The notes under the pieces were generated by a model, which was given only the letters and a program-made list of their open reading frames with translations, ran no database searches and was not told where the DNA came from. A stretch of DNA of 48,296 nt, from the NCBI GenBank assembly GCA_027488865.1, contig JAIYAU010000045.1:1-48296 (forward strand), given 5' to 3'. Positions within the stretch are counted from its first letter, which is position 1; every line of letters starts with the position of its first letter. The position numbers and the translations under genes were made by a program. The stretch is from Cytophagaceae bacterium (GTDB lineage Bacteria; Bacteroidota; Bacteroidia; Cytophagales; UBA9547). Positions 18,103 to 28,308 of this stretch are shown here, one piece after another.

Positions 18103-18320
18103 AAATACCTGTGGCCAAAAAACGTTAAAACAAATGCGGGGTTACCTGTTCGTTGAAACATGAGAAATCTTTTCCTACATTTGTGCTGGCAGGCAGTTTA
18201 AAAGTGGTTTATTCCCGCACTTGTTATTGCGTCAGCCTTTGGCCGAAATGCTTCTCCGCAAAAACGATTTTAAACAACTAAAATAATCTACAACCGTTTG
18301 GTTTCTTACCCGAATTTCTA
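18103..18320. other. GC-richer spacer with an inverted repeat
   Basis: This 218-bp stretch between two accessory genes contains TGCGGG (about 18134) and its complement CCCGCA (about 18212) some 75 bp apart, next to GTGCTGGCAGGCAGTTTAAA. Its composition differs from flanking DNA. Similar stretches recur between cassette-like orphan genes in Bacteroidota, but only one copy is in this window, so a role as a recombination site cannot be supported here. Confidence 0.35.
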
Positions 18321-18686
18321 ATGAAATACCTATCTGAAATTGAAATTAGAACACTAATTAACCTTGGAAAGACTTTGGAAATCTTTCTGGGGCCTCAAAT
18401 TGACAACAATGAGATAATAAACTGGTTAAGTTTGACAAAAAACAAGGCAGGAGAAGTTGAATTATCAACACATTCGGTTTTTGATGACGGAGATATCGAC
18501 AATCTTGATATTTATTCATTTGAACTAGTTGACCCTGACGAAGATTATCAAACAAAAGAGTTTTCAACAGTGGACGAAGCAATGACATATATAAGAGAAT
18601 TTCATAAGCTAACTGACCTGAGATTTTTAAATCAAGGTGTGATACAAGACGAATACAAAAAATTAAAAGAAAAAGATAAGAAGTGA
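18321..18686 (+). CDS. Hypothetical acidic protein
   Basis: I do not recognise this 121-aa soluble protein. It has no signal peptide. The N-terminal half is helical, the middle is strongly acidic (DDGDIDNLDIYSF, DPDEDYQTKEF), and the C-terminus is a basic tail (KKLKEKDKK). A small acidic protein beside a GC-shifted spacer could be an immunity or anti-defence factor, but nothing proves it. It follows the lipoprotein gene on the same strand, 218 bp apart. Confidence 0.6.
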   Translation: MKYLSEIEIRTLINLGKTLEIFLGPQIDNNEIINWLSLTKNKAGEVELSTHSVFDDGDIDNLDIYSFELVDPDEDYQTKEFSTVDEAMTYIREFHKLTDLRFLNQGVIQDEYKKLKEKDKK

Positions 18687-18888
18687 AGGTGTTTTAACTG
18701 GTCTAGAAATAACATCAAAACTAGCATAGTTTGCAAAAAACAATCTTTCTTTTAATAATAATTAGCTTATTTTTCGGTCTTAATTGAACTGTCTTACCTT
18801 TATTGGCACTAAAAATATAAGCTCTAATACTTTTATTAAGGCCTTTAATTGAATAATAAATAACTTTACTTTACTTACTATTTCAATT

Positions 18889-19665
18889 CTATTTTTGATC
18901 TTGATTTATTAAAAATGGCGTTTTACCATCTGTTATAATGATTTTACTATTTGGTGATTTTGATAACTCCATAAATGCCTCAATACTTCTAATCTTGATG
19001 ATCTCATTCGTTAGCCCTTCTGAAATAATTTTCTGAGCATCACTTGTACCTTTGGCCTCTATTATTTTTCTATCCGCTTCTAGTTTAGCCTGCTTAAGTG
19101 TGAACTCCATTCTCATTACATCTTGCTCGGCTTGTAATTTTTGCTCAATAGAACTCGCCAAGCCTGAAGGTAATTGAATACTTTTCATCAAGACGGCATC
19201 AATTTGAATGCCCTGGGCTGCAAGCGTTTCCATCATTTTTGACCTTATGGCCTTTTCAATTTCAGATCTCAAACCTGAATGTAAGTCTTTGGCATAATAT
19301 TGTGCACAAATATCTGCTGAAGCTGAGCGAAATACATTCGCAATTATTGTCTCAAACTTTAAGCCAATATTTTGAATTATAGTTGGCACCTGATCTTGAT
19401 TTAGCTTGTATAATATCGAAATCTGTGAATTAATACTTAATCCCTCTTTACTAGGGAGGCTAAGTGTTAGCTCAAGATTGTTAGTTTGAACCGAAACCCT
19501 AATTACACGCGAAACAAATGGATTATGGAATACAGGACCTTGAAGGTGAATCTTATTGGACAGTCTTCCTAAAGTTTGTTTGACCCCAACTTCACCCGGA
19601 CGAACAATTTTGCAACTTGCAAGCAAAAACGAAGAACCCAAAACTAGTAATATGTAATTTTTCAT
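18889..19665 (-). CDS. Prohibitin/SPFH (Band 7) family lipoprotein
   Basis: This 258-aa SPFH-domain protein has a lipoprotein signal peptide with lipobox LASC (C18), so a lipid anchor replaces the usual N-terminal membrane helix. The Band 7 core (about 22-190) contains RPGEVGVKQTLGRL, RVIRVSVQTN and FRSASADICAQYYAKDL. A coiled-coil region rich in A, E and K follows (EQKLQAEQDVMRMEFTLKQ). SPFH proteins form membrane-bound rings that organise proteases or lipid domains. The gene is monocistronic; its neighbour, the giant T9SS gene, is separated by a terminator. Confidence 0.88.
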   Translation of the reverse strand: MKNYILLVLGSSFLLASCKIVRPGEVGVKQTLGRLSNKIHLQGPVFHNPFVSRVIRVSVQTNNLELTLSLPSKEGLSINSQISILYKLNQDQVPTIIQNIGLKFETIIANVFRSASADICAQYYAKDLHSGLRSEIEKAIRSKMMETLAAQGIQIDAVLMKSIQLPSGLASSIEQKLQAEQDVMRMEFTLKQAKLEADRKIIEAKGTSDAQKIISEGLTNEIIKIRSIEAFMELSKSPNSKIIITDGKTPFLINQDQK

Positions 19666-19780
19666 AATTAAATTTACTTTTTAACGTTTCATTGTTTGTA
19701 TCAGGCCAATCAAATTCTAGAATTGGATCTTTGAATGGCTTTTCTATAATTGAATAATTCCTACTAGCTTGATTTTTCCT

Positions 19781-19822
19781 AAAAACACCTCAAACCATCT
19801 ACTGAATATAAATGGTTTGAGG
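19781..19822 (-). terminator. Intrinsic terminator of the giant T9SS gene
   Basis: The perfect 11-bp arms CCTCAAACCAT (19788-19798) and ATGGTTTGAGG (19812-19822) enclose a 13-nt loop. On the minus strand they are followed by GTGTTTTT. The hairpin lies 13 bp after the stop of the 2581-aa gene. Confidence 0.8.
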
Positions 19823-19834
19823 TTGGATAATTTA

Positions 19835-22800
19835 TCAATACTTTAATAAAGCCCTTTCTACAATTCCTTTGTTTGAAATTATTTGTAAAATATAAACTCC
19901 TGAAGGCTTATTACTTAAATCTATTTCCGTTGTGTTTCCTGCAATTTTTTCAGATAATAAAACAACACCCAGATTATTAAATACTTTAACTTCTACATCT
20001 TTCAAAGATAAGTTGATGATGAATCTACCTTCACTTGGATTTGGATAAATCACCAAAGATAAATTTTCTAAAATTTGTGGTTTTAAATCAGTTACCTTTT
20101 CACATATTCCTATTGATTTCTTTTTTTCATCAATACAAAAGGATTCTGTAAGATTAGAATTTAGAGTACCAATAGTAAATATTTTGGTGGTATCACTTTT
20201 GTAGCCAACTAGATCTGCTATTATTTTATAATCTCCTGTTGGTAGACTAGTAAAAGAGAAGGTACCATTTTCGTCAGTAGTGGTATACCCAACAATTTCT
20301 TTATTGGCATTTATCAAAAACAAGTCAATTCCCTCAAAGTTGGCGTTCACCTTTGCATTAGCGATTACGCCATTTTTGACATTTCCAATAACACTTCCTG
20401 TTCCGGGACTCAAAGCTTTTATTGCTATAGCCTTCACATTAATATTGTTGATTTTTAATTGTGGACAGCCATTTAAAGTGACATTTTTCGACAACTGATA
20501 TTGATAGGTGGATTCGAAATAAGTAGGGACTACTCCACAATTTTTTCCACAAGAATATTTTAACTTGTAGCTACCTGGATCTAACTTACTAAATGAATAC
20601 ATTCCATTGCTTATTAGCGAGGTGTCCAGCGTTGAAATTACAGAATCTTTAATTTGGTAAAGGTAAACTTCTCCAGTGCTTACAAGTATGTTGTTATTGC
20701 TAACTGATCCGCTTAAGGTGGTTTTGTAAGAAGCATCTTTAACAAACAGATTTAGTACAATGGTACTATCGCAGCCTAGTTTGTTCAACTTTTTAGCAAA
20801 ATACCTTCCTGTAGATGTGTAGTCAATAGTATTGAATTTGTACTTACTGCCAGCACAAATTGTATCACTAATAAACGTACTATCGGATCTTAATACTTGA
20901 CCGCCAATATCAAATAAATAAATTGGATTAGCAGCATCATTACTCACTAGGTAAAACGAGGCTTCATAAGAACCCGCGGTATCTGTTTTTAAAGCAACAT
21001 TCACTTGAATTGAGTCTTTTGGTTTTATCAAATTAGCTAGTGTATCTAATATGGTAAATGCACTCTTGTTTTGAACTAAATTGGTAAATCGCAACCTTAA
21101 TGTGTCAGTTCCAATATTTTTGATTTGGAATGATTTTATAACATTAGGTGATTTTTGACAAAGCACACCAAAATTGGTATTGTCCAAATCAGAAGTAGTA
21201 ATGTCTTTGTTTGCAATAATTCTTCTATTACCACGTACTTCGAGTCTTGGGAATCCTTTGCTTACGGTAGAATCATTGTTATCTAAGTTGTTTAATACAT
21301 ATCCTGCTGGTTTGGTACAAGAAATTGAGTCTATTGAAGGATTTCCAAGCGTATCACCATCAATATCCTTATACCAAACTTGATTAGGACGTAGTGTTGC
21401 GTTGTTGTCATCACAATCTAAATTGGTTGGTATTTTCCCTGTTGTAGTGTAGCTATTTCCTGCTACAAAATTTGAGGTAGCTCCTGTTTTGGCAAATCCA
21501 TTCATGGTTAAAGCCCTGTTATTGGACGTTTTGTCTAAAATAGAAGCTACTGTCGTATTATCACCTCCAGCTATACCTTGGTTAAAATTGTAATAATTTA
21601 CTAGATTAGATTCAGTACCAATTAACTGCTTGTTCATGTTAGCGACTATTTCACTTGCTGATAGTGACCTATTCCATACTTTAAAGTCTTCTAAAGAACC
21701 CTTAAAATAAAGCAAAGTTTTTTGATAAGCACCTAAATAAGTAGCTGTATTAGGAACCAAATGATTGACTAAAGTGCTTGTAGCTATTACTCCATTGATA
21801 TATAATGTAGAAGTACCATTACCTTTTGTAAAGGCAATATGTGTCCATTTTCCTAATTCTGGCGAAACATTGCTAGGATAGTCAGCAACGCCCATAAAGG
21901 AAAAGGCATATTTGCCAGATGAATTTATTAAAACAGCTACTCCTTGACTATGCCCATTTACAAATATTAATTGATTATTTCCACCATCCCATTTTGACCA
22001 GATTTCAAAAGAATAGTTGTCTGTTCCAGTAATTAATGGTGCAGAAGATGACAAATGGTCATTAATACCATCAAAATTTAAAGCGTTGGTTACAGTGGTG
22101 GTGGTTCCAACTATAGAATCTATTTTATTTACTTCTTCTACTGTTTTAAATCCAACTGGTCTAGTACATTGAGTAATAGACGTACCATCCGTAAATTTGT
22201 CGTTATCTGCATCTTTTAACCAAAGTGTGTTTGGTTTCTCTGTTGCATCATTATCATCACAATCTCCAATTAATGATTTTAAAGCATAGGCGGGTTTAAA
22301 ACCAACTGAATCTTTGCAGCCAATATAATTTACTCCGTCACTTATTAAATCATTGTCAGCATCTTTATACCAAAGTTGATCTTTGTATTGATTTGGGTCT
22401 GAATCGTTACAATCTCCGCCAAAAGTTTGATAACTATTATTTATTCCACCTGGAGAAATAAAATTAGAAGTAGCGCCATTTTTTGTGAAATTCACCAGCG
22501 TTCCTTGGTTGTTATTGCCACTATCGTCGATTAAAGAAGTAATGGCCGTGTTATTACCACCTGGTAATCCTTGGTTAAAATGGTAATTCCCTACTAAACC
22601 TGAGGTGACACCATTAATTTCTTTGTTATAATTGGCCAAAATTTCTTGTGGTGTTCTTATTTTATTCCAAAGTCGAACTTCATCCATAGAACCATTGAAG
22701 GTATTACAGGCACAAGTTAGTGGACTTTGGCGACCAATATTTACAGGACCATTGTCACTCGTAAGGCTAACGGCACCAGTATAAGTAGGTCCCACTTGTA

Positions 22801-25800
22801 CACCATTTTGGAAGAATTTAACTTGATTTTGACTTACACTATAGCTCAATGCCACATGTGTCCAAGTATTTAAAGGAATGGTCATGGGATTATATATCCA
22901 AACGAGATTTCTATAAATGCCCATTCCAGAGGTGTTATTTGGATTATGAGAAAACAAATATCTATAATCTCCTTTATCAACTATCGAGTTGTTTAAAGCA
23001 TCAGATGGATTTATCCATGCTTCAATTGTAAACTCATTTTGGATGTCTAGGCTATTGTTAACATCAGGAATATTAACATAATTAGAGCCCGATTGATTGA
23101 AGTTTAAAGCTTGACCTGTAGTAGAGACTATGGTTACGTTTACTGTATCAACATACGTCCTGGTGGTTTTTACTGTGGTAGATACTCCTCCAGGATTTAT
23201 AAAATTAGAATTGGCACCCGTACGCGCCACGTTGGTAAAATTCAAGTAATGTTGACTTGATGTTTTATTTATGACCTTTGTTATGCTTGTATTAACTCCA
23301 CCAGCTGTACCTTGGTTAAAATTGTAATATGCAATAAGATTTGGCTCATTACCCGTTAATTCTTTGTCTTTTGAAGCATTTATTTGCGTAACAGTACGAG
23401 GAGTATTCCAAAAACGAATTTCATCTACAGCACCATTAAAATGAAACCTCGCACCTAGATTTACTAAGTTGGGATAAATATTAAAACCAGTTCCTACCAT
23501 AAGATAAGATGAAGACAAAGCACTAATATTTACATTATTAGTAAGACTAGCTTGTCCGTTAACGTACAAAGTCCAGGTACCAGCATTTCTAGTAAGTGCC
23601 ACATGAGTCCATTGGTTTACAGGTGCAGTGATTGATCCATCATACTGACCTACACTACCTAGAATGATGCCAATTTTACCAGCGGCGCTTAATGCAATTC
23701 CATAACCGTTAGCAAATCCATTATATACAATTATTTGTTCTTTTATACTAGCAGAAGTAAGTCCATTCCATTTGAACCAAGCTTCTATGGTTAGATTATC
23801 GGTCAAATTTGAAACATTTCCAACTTCCAAATAATCATCTTGTCCATCTAAACTTAATGCTAATCCATTTGTTGAAGGTACTTCTACATTGATGGTGTCG
23901 GTGGATGTTACTAAACGAGCAGCATTAACATAACCAGCAGGTTTTTCACACTGAGTTAAGAAAGCGCTACCATCTGAATACCCATCTCCATCACTATCTT
24001 TAAACCATTTAGTAGTTGGGTTTGAATCAGGGTCATTGTCATTACAATCCCTATTATCATTTACATATCCAACGGGTTGTTTACAATAAGATATGCTCAC
24101 ATTAGGATTACCAAAACCATCTTTGTCAATGTCTTGGTACCAGGTTATAACTCCCACGGAACTACCTGGTTTTATGGAAGCATTGTTATCATCACAATCA
24201 CCACTTAGAGAAATTAAGTCGTCAGAGGACTTATAATTAACTGGTTTAGAGCAACCTTTAAGTGAAATTCCGTCACCATGATTGTCGTTGTCAGCATCTT
24301 TATACCAAATGTATGGATCTTTTATTGATGCATTATTGTCGTTACAGTCAAATATTGTATCTGATAATTCGGTGGTTAATTTATAATTGACAGGTCTTGA
24401 ACATTGTTTTAGTTTGGTACCATCGCTTACTAAATCGTTATCAGCATCTTTATACCAAGTTGTTGCAGGACTAATTGCGCTGATTGCGTCATTACAATCT
24501 TTTGCCGTAGAAGCTAAAGAAGTAATAAGTTTATATCCCGATAATGCTATACAGCCTATAGATGAAACGCTGTCTGTATATCCGTCATTATCAGCATCCT
24601 TGTACCAAATGGTATTTGGGTTTACCGTTGCTAAAGCATCATTACAATCAGTGTTATTAGTTACATATCCGCTAGGAATCGAACAATCTTTTATACTTAA
24701 ATTAGGGTTACCGAACCCATCTCCATCAGCGTCTCTGTAATATAAATTCCCTGAAATTGCCCCCGATTTTATATTGACATTGTTGTCGTCGCAATCCCAG
24801 CCATTTTGTATTTGAGCAGCTGTTTTGTAAGTGCTTGGAGGGGTTAAACTACAAAATGTGGTTAAGCTAGAAGCATATCCATCACCATCTGCATCAATAT
24901 AATATGATACAGCTGTATTGATATTAGGATCTTGATCATTACAGTCCCTGCCTTTATATCGTTTACTGGTGCCAGTACAACCTTGAGCGCATACCCAATT
25001 ACAACTAGGAGCACATTGATAACCTACAGTCCTATTGTTAGCATCGAAAACTACGGGGCTATAGGGTGAATATCCGTCACCATCATCGTCTCGTAACCAA
25101 ATTGTAGTGTTGAAATTACCGTTAACATCTGCTAAGGATGGAGAAACACAAGCGCTTGAGATTGATGCACTGTTGTCATCGCAGTCACCAGAAGCTCCTT
25201 GAATTAATTCCGAAGAAAGTTTATAATTCGTAGGTCTTGCACATTGGTATAAAACTGTTCCATCGGTTAAATTATCGTTATCGCTGTCTTTGAACCAAAC
25301 GCTATTTGGATTAATCTTGTTATTCGAGTCATCACAATCAGTGTTGTTGGCAACATACCCAGAAGGAGCAGGACATTGGGTTAGTGAAACTGAAGGATTG
25401 CCAAAACCATCCCCATCGGCATCTCTATACCAAACAGCTGTAGCTGCGCCTGGGTTAAAAGCGGCATTGTTATCATTACAATCTCCAGAAATTGCAATTA
25501 ATTCTCCCGCCCTTTTATAACCAGCAAAAGAACATCCAACTCTAAAAATAGCAGTTATACCACTACTATATCCATCATTGTCCAAATCTTGGTACCAAGT
25601 ATTATTCGGAAAAATAGCAGCATTGTTATCATTACAGTCAAAAGAATTTGGATCAGTTAATTCACTTGCTTTTTTAGCTCCTAGAGGTCGTTCACATCCA
25701 CCCCCGTAAATAGTTTTATCACTTGGGGAGCCATCATTATCTGCATCAAAATACCACGTTTGCCAAGATTTTACACCTGCATTATTATCATCACAATCTC

Positions 25801-27580
25801 CTGTACTACTAGAATATCCAGCAGGTGCAAAAGAAACGGCTGGGCAAATTATCGTATAAATACTAGATCCTACGCCATCACGATCATTATCAACATAATA
25901 ACCAGATCCTCCTTTAACATTAGCATTGTTATCGTCGCAGTCGTTTTGATTCCACATACCATCCCTAGGATGAACTTTGCCAACTGGAGTAGTCCAACCA
26001 TCTCCCACTTCAATTACAATGGGTTGATTTAAATCTTTAGGCCATTTATCGCCATCTTTATCTTCATATATTTTCTCTGTATAATAAACAGCAGGGTTAT
26101 TGTCATTTACATCAATAAGATTTGATCTTAACACTGATGGATGAATCCTAGTTGTATATCCTACAGGTGGCTCACCTCCTGAACAGAATAGCATATTACT
26201 TTTAGGTACACCATCTCCATCTGCATCCAAGTAAATGGTATAACTATTAAATACATTAGCATCATTGTCATTACAATCAAAAACCTTGGCACCGTATGCC
26301 TTTAATACTACTTTAAATAACTCAATGGTTGAATATCCAGCAGGAGGAGAACATGAACTTACAGAATCATAACCTAAAGCTGGGTAGCCATCACGGTCTG
26401 CATCTTTGTAGTACATTCTGCTTTGATTATATAAAGAATTGTTATCGTCGCAATCCAAACCTTTGTTTTCGCTAATTTTTATATAGCCTGGAGCAAAATA
26501 AATATCTTCTCCAAATCCGCTAAAACAGGCGTTAACGGGCGTTAAGCTACCGGCGAAGCCATCATAATCAGCATCAACTAATGCTGGCATTTTACCTTTG
26601 GATAAATAATCTTTATCATCACAATCTTCGCCTCTTGAGCGTGAACCATCGGGTAAATAACCAGCAGGGGTTTGATCTCCATAACATAGGGTATAAGGGC
26701 CTATTAAATAAAAATCTTTATCATCGTCTTTATAAAATTTTCCCGTTCTGTAAACAGAAAAATTATTATCATCACAATCAATCTCTTTAAATTGATCAGT
26801 AAATCCGGCAGGAGCCACAGAAACGCAACTTCTAACTCCCGCACCTTCACTTCTATAAGTGTCGCCGTCCTTATCTGGATAGAGTGTACGCTCTTGATAG
26901 ATATTTGCATCATTGTCGTTACAGTCGCCTAAGATAAACGCTACATATGGCTTATTATTTATTGGTTCACCGATATGATACCAACCAGCAGCAGGTTTAG
27001 AGCAACTTTTTTGGCTTGCTGTAAAAAATCCATCCCTATCTTGGTCAAAATACCAAACAGTTTCTGGATTAATATAAGGATTGCTATCGTCACAATCACC
27101 TAGGCCTTTTAGTTCCCACTGCCATCTTTTGCTGCCATAAAAAACAGAGCCATAATAAAATGACCTTTTTTGCGCTTCGGCTACCCATTCACCAGTTCTA
27201 CATTCATATAATTTGAGTGCCTCAGCACCACAGTTTACACATTGGTCTTCACGCTTCCAAGTTGCTCTATAGTATCCATCTCCATCACTATCTAGGTAAA
27301 AAACTGTCTTAGAATTGATATTTGGATTAGAATCGTCACAATCCCTAGTATCTTGTACACATCTAGGACCTGTATTTCCATTCGCTATATAGGCAGCTTC
27401 AAGTCCAGTACAATAGGCACACGAGTTATCAACGGGTTTGTTAAGGTTACCCTCATTGTCACCATCTGCGTCAACATACCATGAAAATTCTGCTGGGAAA
27501 AGACATTGGGCGGTAATCTCATTACGATTTAAGAAAATGGACAGAAATGCAAGTAGAGAAATTAGGTATACTTTTTTCAT
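19835..27580 (-). CDS. Giant T9SS-exported protein with MopE/TSP3-like calcium repeats and LamG domains
   Basis: This is a 2581-aa surface or secreted protein. After a signal peptide (1-24) there is a long array of units, each with a DxDxDGxx loop (WYKDADNDGYTDG) and DC[DN]DNNxxI, the thrombospondin-3/Cu-binding MopE type; I count 23 canonical DC[DN]D units plus two degenerate ones (DVNDNN, LDNNDS). The array is interrupted by three LamG/concanavalin-like domains (about 1237-1420, 1490-1690 and 1832-2027). Then come a choice-of-anchor/ASPM-like Ig domain (about 2150), a TICAGxxYxF...GCDS unit, two carboxypeptidase-regulatory-like domains and a T9SS tail (about 2510-2581, YPNPSEGRF). The aspartate loops should bind calcium and stiffen the stalk, while LamG domains suggest glycan or matrix binding, so an adhesin is the best guess. 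Adjacent repeats differ too much for an assembly artefact. Confidence 0.9.
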   Translation of the reverse strand: MKKVYLISLLAFLSIFLNRNEITAQCLFPAEFSWYVDADGDNEGNLNKPVDNSCAYCTGLEAAYIANGNTGPRCVQDTRDCDDSNPNINSKTVFYLDSDGDGYYRATWKREDQCVNCGAEALKLYECRTGEWVAEAQKRSFYYGSVFYGSKRWQWELKGLGDCDDSNPYINPETVWYFDQDRDGFFTASQKSCSKPAAGWYHIGEPINNKPYVAFILGDCNDNDANIYQERTLYPDKDGDTYRSEGAGVRSCVSVAPAGFTDQFKEIDCDDNNFSVYRTGKFYKDDDKDFYLIGPYTLCYGDQTPAGYLPDGSRSRGEDCDDKDYLSKGKMPALVDADYDGFAGSLTPVNACFSGFGEDIYFAPGYIKISENKGLDCDDNNSLYNQSRMYYKDADRDGYPALGYDSVSSCSPPAGYSTIELFKVVLKAYGAKVFDCNDNDANVFNSYTIYLDADGDGVPKSNMLFCSGGEPPVGYTTRIHPSVLRSNLIDVNDNNPAVYYTEKIYEDKDGDKWPKDLNQPIVIEVGDGWTTPVGKVHPRDGMWNQNDCDDNNANVKGGSGYYVDNDRDGVGSSIYTIICPAVSFAPAGYSSSTGDCDDNNAGVKSWQTWYFDADNDGSPSDKTIYGGGCERPLGAKKASELTDPNSFDCNDNNAAIFPNNTWYQDLDNDGYSSGITAIFRVGCSFAGYKRAGELIAISGDCNDNNAAFNPGAATAVWYRDADGDGFGNPSVSLTQCPAPSGYVANNTDCDDSNNKINPNSVWFKDSDNDNLTDGTVLYQCARPTNYKLSSELIQGASGDCDDNSASISSACVSPSLADVNGNFNTTIWLRDDDGDGYSPYSPVVFDANNRTVGYQCAPSCNWVCAQGCTGTSKRYKGRDCNDQDPNINTAVSYYIDADGDGYASSLTTFCSLTPPSTYKTAAQIQNGWDCDDNNVNIKSGAISGNLYYRDADGDGFGNPNLSIKDCSIPSGYVTNNTDCNDALATVNPNTIWYKDADNDGYTDSVSSIGCIALSGYKLITSLASTAKDCNDAISAISPATTWYKDADNDLVSDGTKLKQCSRPVNYKLTTELSDTIFDCNDNNASIKDPYIWYKDADNDNHGDGISLKGCSKPVNYKSSDDLISLSGDCDDNNASIKPGSSVGVITWYQDIDKDGFGNPNVSISYCKQPVGYVNDNRDCNDNDPDSNPTTKWFKDSDGDGYSDGSAFLTQCEKPAGYVNAARLVTSTDTINVEVPSTNGLALSLDGQDDYLEVGNVSNLTDNLTIEAWFKWNGLTSASIKEQIIVYNGFANGYGIALSAAGKIGIILGSVGQYDGSITAPVNQWTHVALTRNAGTWTLYVNGQASLTNNVNISALSSSYLMVGTGFNIYPNLVNLGARFHFNGAVDEIRFWNTPRTVTQINASKDKELTGNEPNLIAYYNFNQGTAGGVNTSITKVINKTSSQHYLNFTNVARTGANSNFINPGGVSTTVKTTRTYVDTVNVTIVSTTGQALNFNQSGSNYVNIPDVNNSLDIQNEFTIEAWINPSDALNNSIVDKGDYRYLFSHNPNNTSGMGIYRNLVWIYNPMTIPLNTWTHVALSYSVSQNQVKFFQNGVQVGPTYTGAVSLTSDNGPVNIGRQSPLTCACNTFNGSMDEVRLWNKIRTPQEILANYNKEINGVTSGLVGNYHFNQGLPGGNNTAITSLIDDSGNNNQGTLVNFTKNGATSNFISPGGINNSYQTFGGDCNDSDPNQYKDQLWYKDADNDLISDGVNYIGCKDSVGFKPAYALKSLIGDCDDNDATEKPNTLWLKDADNDKFTDGTSITQCTRPVGFKTVEEVNKIDSIVGTTTTVTNALNFDGINDHLSSSAPLITGTDNYSFEIWSKWDGGNNQLIFVNGHSQGVAVLINSSGKYAFSFMGVADYPSNVSPELGKWTHIAFTKGNGTSTLYINGVIATSTLVNHLVPNTATYLGAYQKTLLYFKGSLEDFKVWNRSLSASEIVANMNKQLIGTESNLVNYYNFNQGIAGGDNTTVASILDKTSNNRALTMNGFAKTGATSNFVAGNSYTTTGKIPTNLDCDDNNATLRPNQVWYKDIDGDTLGNPSIDSISCTKPAGYVLNNLDNNDSTVSKGFPRLEVRGNRRIIANKDITTSDLDNTNFGVLCQKSPNVIKSFQIKNIGTDTLRLRFTNLVQNKSAFTILDTLANLIKPKDSIQVNVALKTDTAGSYEASFYLVSNDAANPIYLFDIGGQVLRSDSTFISDTICAGSKYKFNTIDYTSTGRYFAKKLNKLGCDSTIVLNLFVKDASYKTTLSGSVSNNNILVSTGEVYLYQIKDSVISTLDTSLISNGMYSFSKLDPGSYKLKYSCGKNCGVVPTYFESTYQYQLSKNVTLNGCPQLKINNINVKAIAIKALSPGTGSVIGNVKNGVIANAKVNANFEGIDLFLINANKEIVGYTTTDENGTFSFTSLPTGDYKIIADLVGYKSDTTKIFTIGTLNSNLTESFCIDEKKKSIGICEKVTDLKPQILENLSLVIYPNPSEGRFIINLSLKDVEVKVFNNLGVVLLSEKIAGNTTEIDLSNKPSGVYILQIISNKGIVERALLKY

Positions 27581-27849
27581 TTTTAAGGTTTGTTTAGTAC
27601 TTAATTTGAAGATCTCATAATTTTAAATAAATAGTTATGGATCTTTAGATTGTTAAATATTTTTTAATTTGATTAAGAAAGAATTGGACATCAACTGAAT
27701 AACTGTTAATTACTAATAAAGTTAAGGTGAATTTTTCATTTTAAACTATTTATGGCTGAACCTCTTTCATATACTCGATTGTTGATTTTTATATTAAGAC
27801 CAAATCATCAATTATTCAAGTGAATTTATATAATTAAGTTAAAGAATCA

Positions 27850-27948
27850 TTTCCGTCGTCGCTGGTGTTTAGCCCCACAATTTATTTTGAATACTTATTG
27901 TCTTCCATGGCCTGTGGATCACTGTACTAGAAATAAACGGCGGGAACA
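27850..27948. repeat. Mosaic repeat, A-type with short inverted ends
   Basis: It starts TTTCCGTCGTCGCTGGTG, then TTTAGCCCCAC and ATTTTGAAT, as in the A-type repeats at 28832, 39718, 43801 and 47859. The right end reads AAACGGCGGGAA, whose complement TTCCCGCCGTTT matches the A-type head, so the two ends form inverted repeats about 99 bp apart. Confidence 0.6.
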
Positions 27949-28117
27949 AAATTAGATTTAACAAAGATTACCAAATACAGAATTGTATATAAAGCATAAA
28001 ACAAAACCTCAAAATACAGTCTATCCTACGGTCATCATCCAATAGTACTCCAAGCATCATCCGATAACCATATAATAGGACAATTCCTAGAGATTGAAAT
28101 TCGAAATTTTATTTCCT

Positions 28118-28169
28118 CGGTAGGTGTCCCACCTGCCGAAAATTGTTGGCTGGTGGGGACACCAGCCAA
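28118..28169. repeat. Double-hairpin repeat (B-type), copy 1
   Basis: Hairpin one (28118-28138) pairs CGGTAGGTG with CACCTGCCG around TCC with one G-T wobble. Hairpin two (28146-28169) pairs TTGGCTGGTG with CACCAGCCAA perfectly around GGGA. The same pair of hairpins, with the same spacer CGAAAATTG, occurs at 43894-43944, so this is a dispersed palindromic element. Confidence 0.75.
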
Positions 28170-28208
28170 GGTTATGAGAAACCTCTCTTCAAGTACCCAA
28201 TCAATAAA

Positions 28209-28293
28209 TCCTCCTCCTCCGTGGACTGTGGCTGACGTGGCTTACATGAAATTAACTTTTCGTTCTGTGAGCCACAGACCGAGTAAATAGGGT
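28209..28293. repeat. D-type palindromic element, copy at 28.2 kb
   Basis: It begins CCTCCTCCTCCGTGG and has paired arms CTGTGGCT and AGCCACAG around a conserved centre, GAAATTAACTTTTC. Arms differ in sequence but pair as in the copies at 31745 and 35337. Confidence 0.65.
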
Positions 28294-28308
28294 GTTGGTG
28301 GCTGATTT

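Larger units (their letters stand above)
27581..28308. other. Repeat-rich intergenic region
   Basis: This 728-bp region has no gene. It holds an A-type repeat (27850-27948), a double-hairpin B-type repeat (28118-28169) and a D-type palindromic element (28209-28293), all described separately. The remaining sequence is AT-rich and unrecognised. Confidence 0.7.

Noticed and set aside
18103-18320. Integron attC-like site
   Set aside because: Only one copy with no integrase and no repeated flanks; evidence is insufficient to call attC.
19835-27580. Several plus-strand ORFs inside the giant gene
   Set aside because: They are reverse-frame shadows of the aspartate-rich repeats, which keep opposite frames open.
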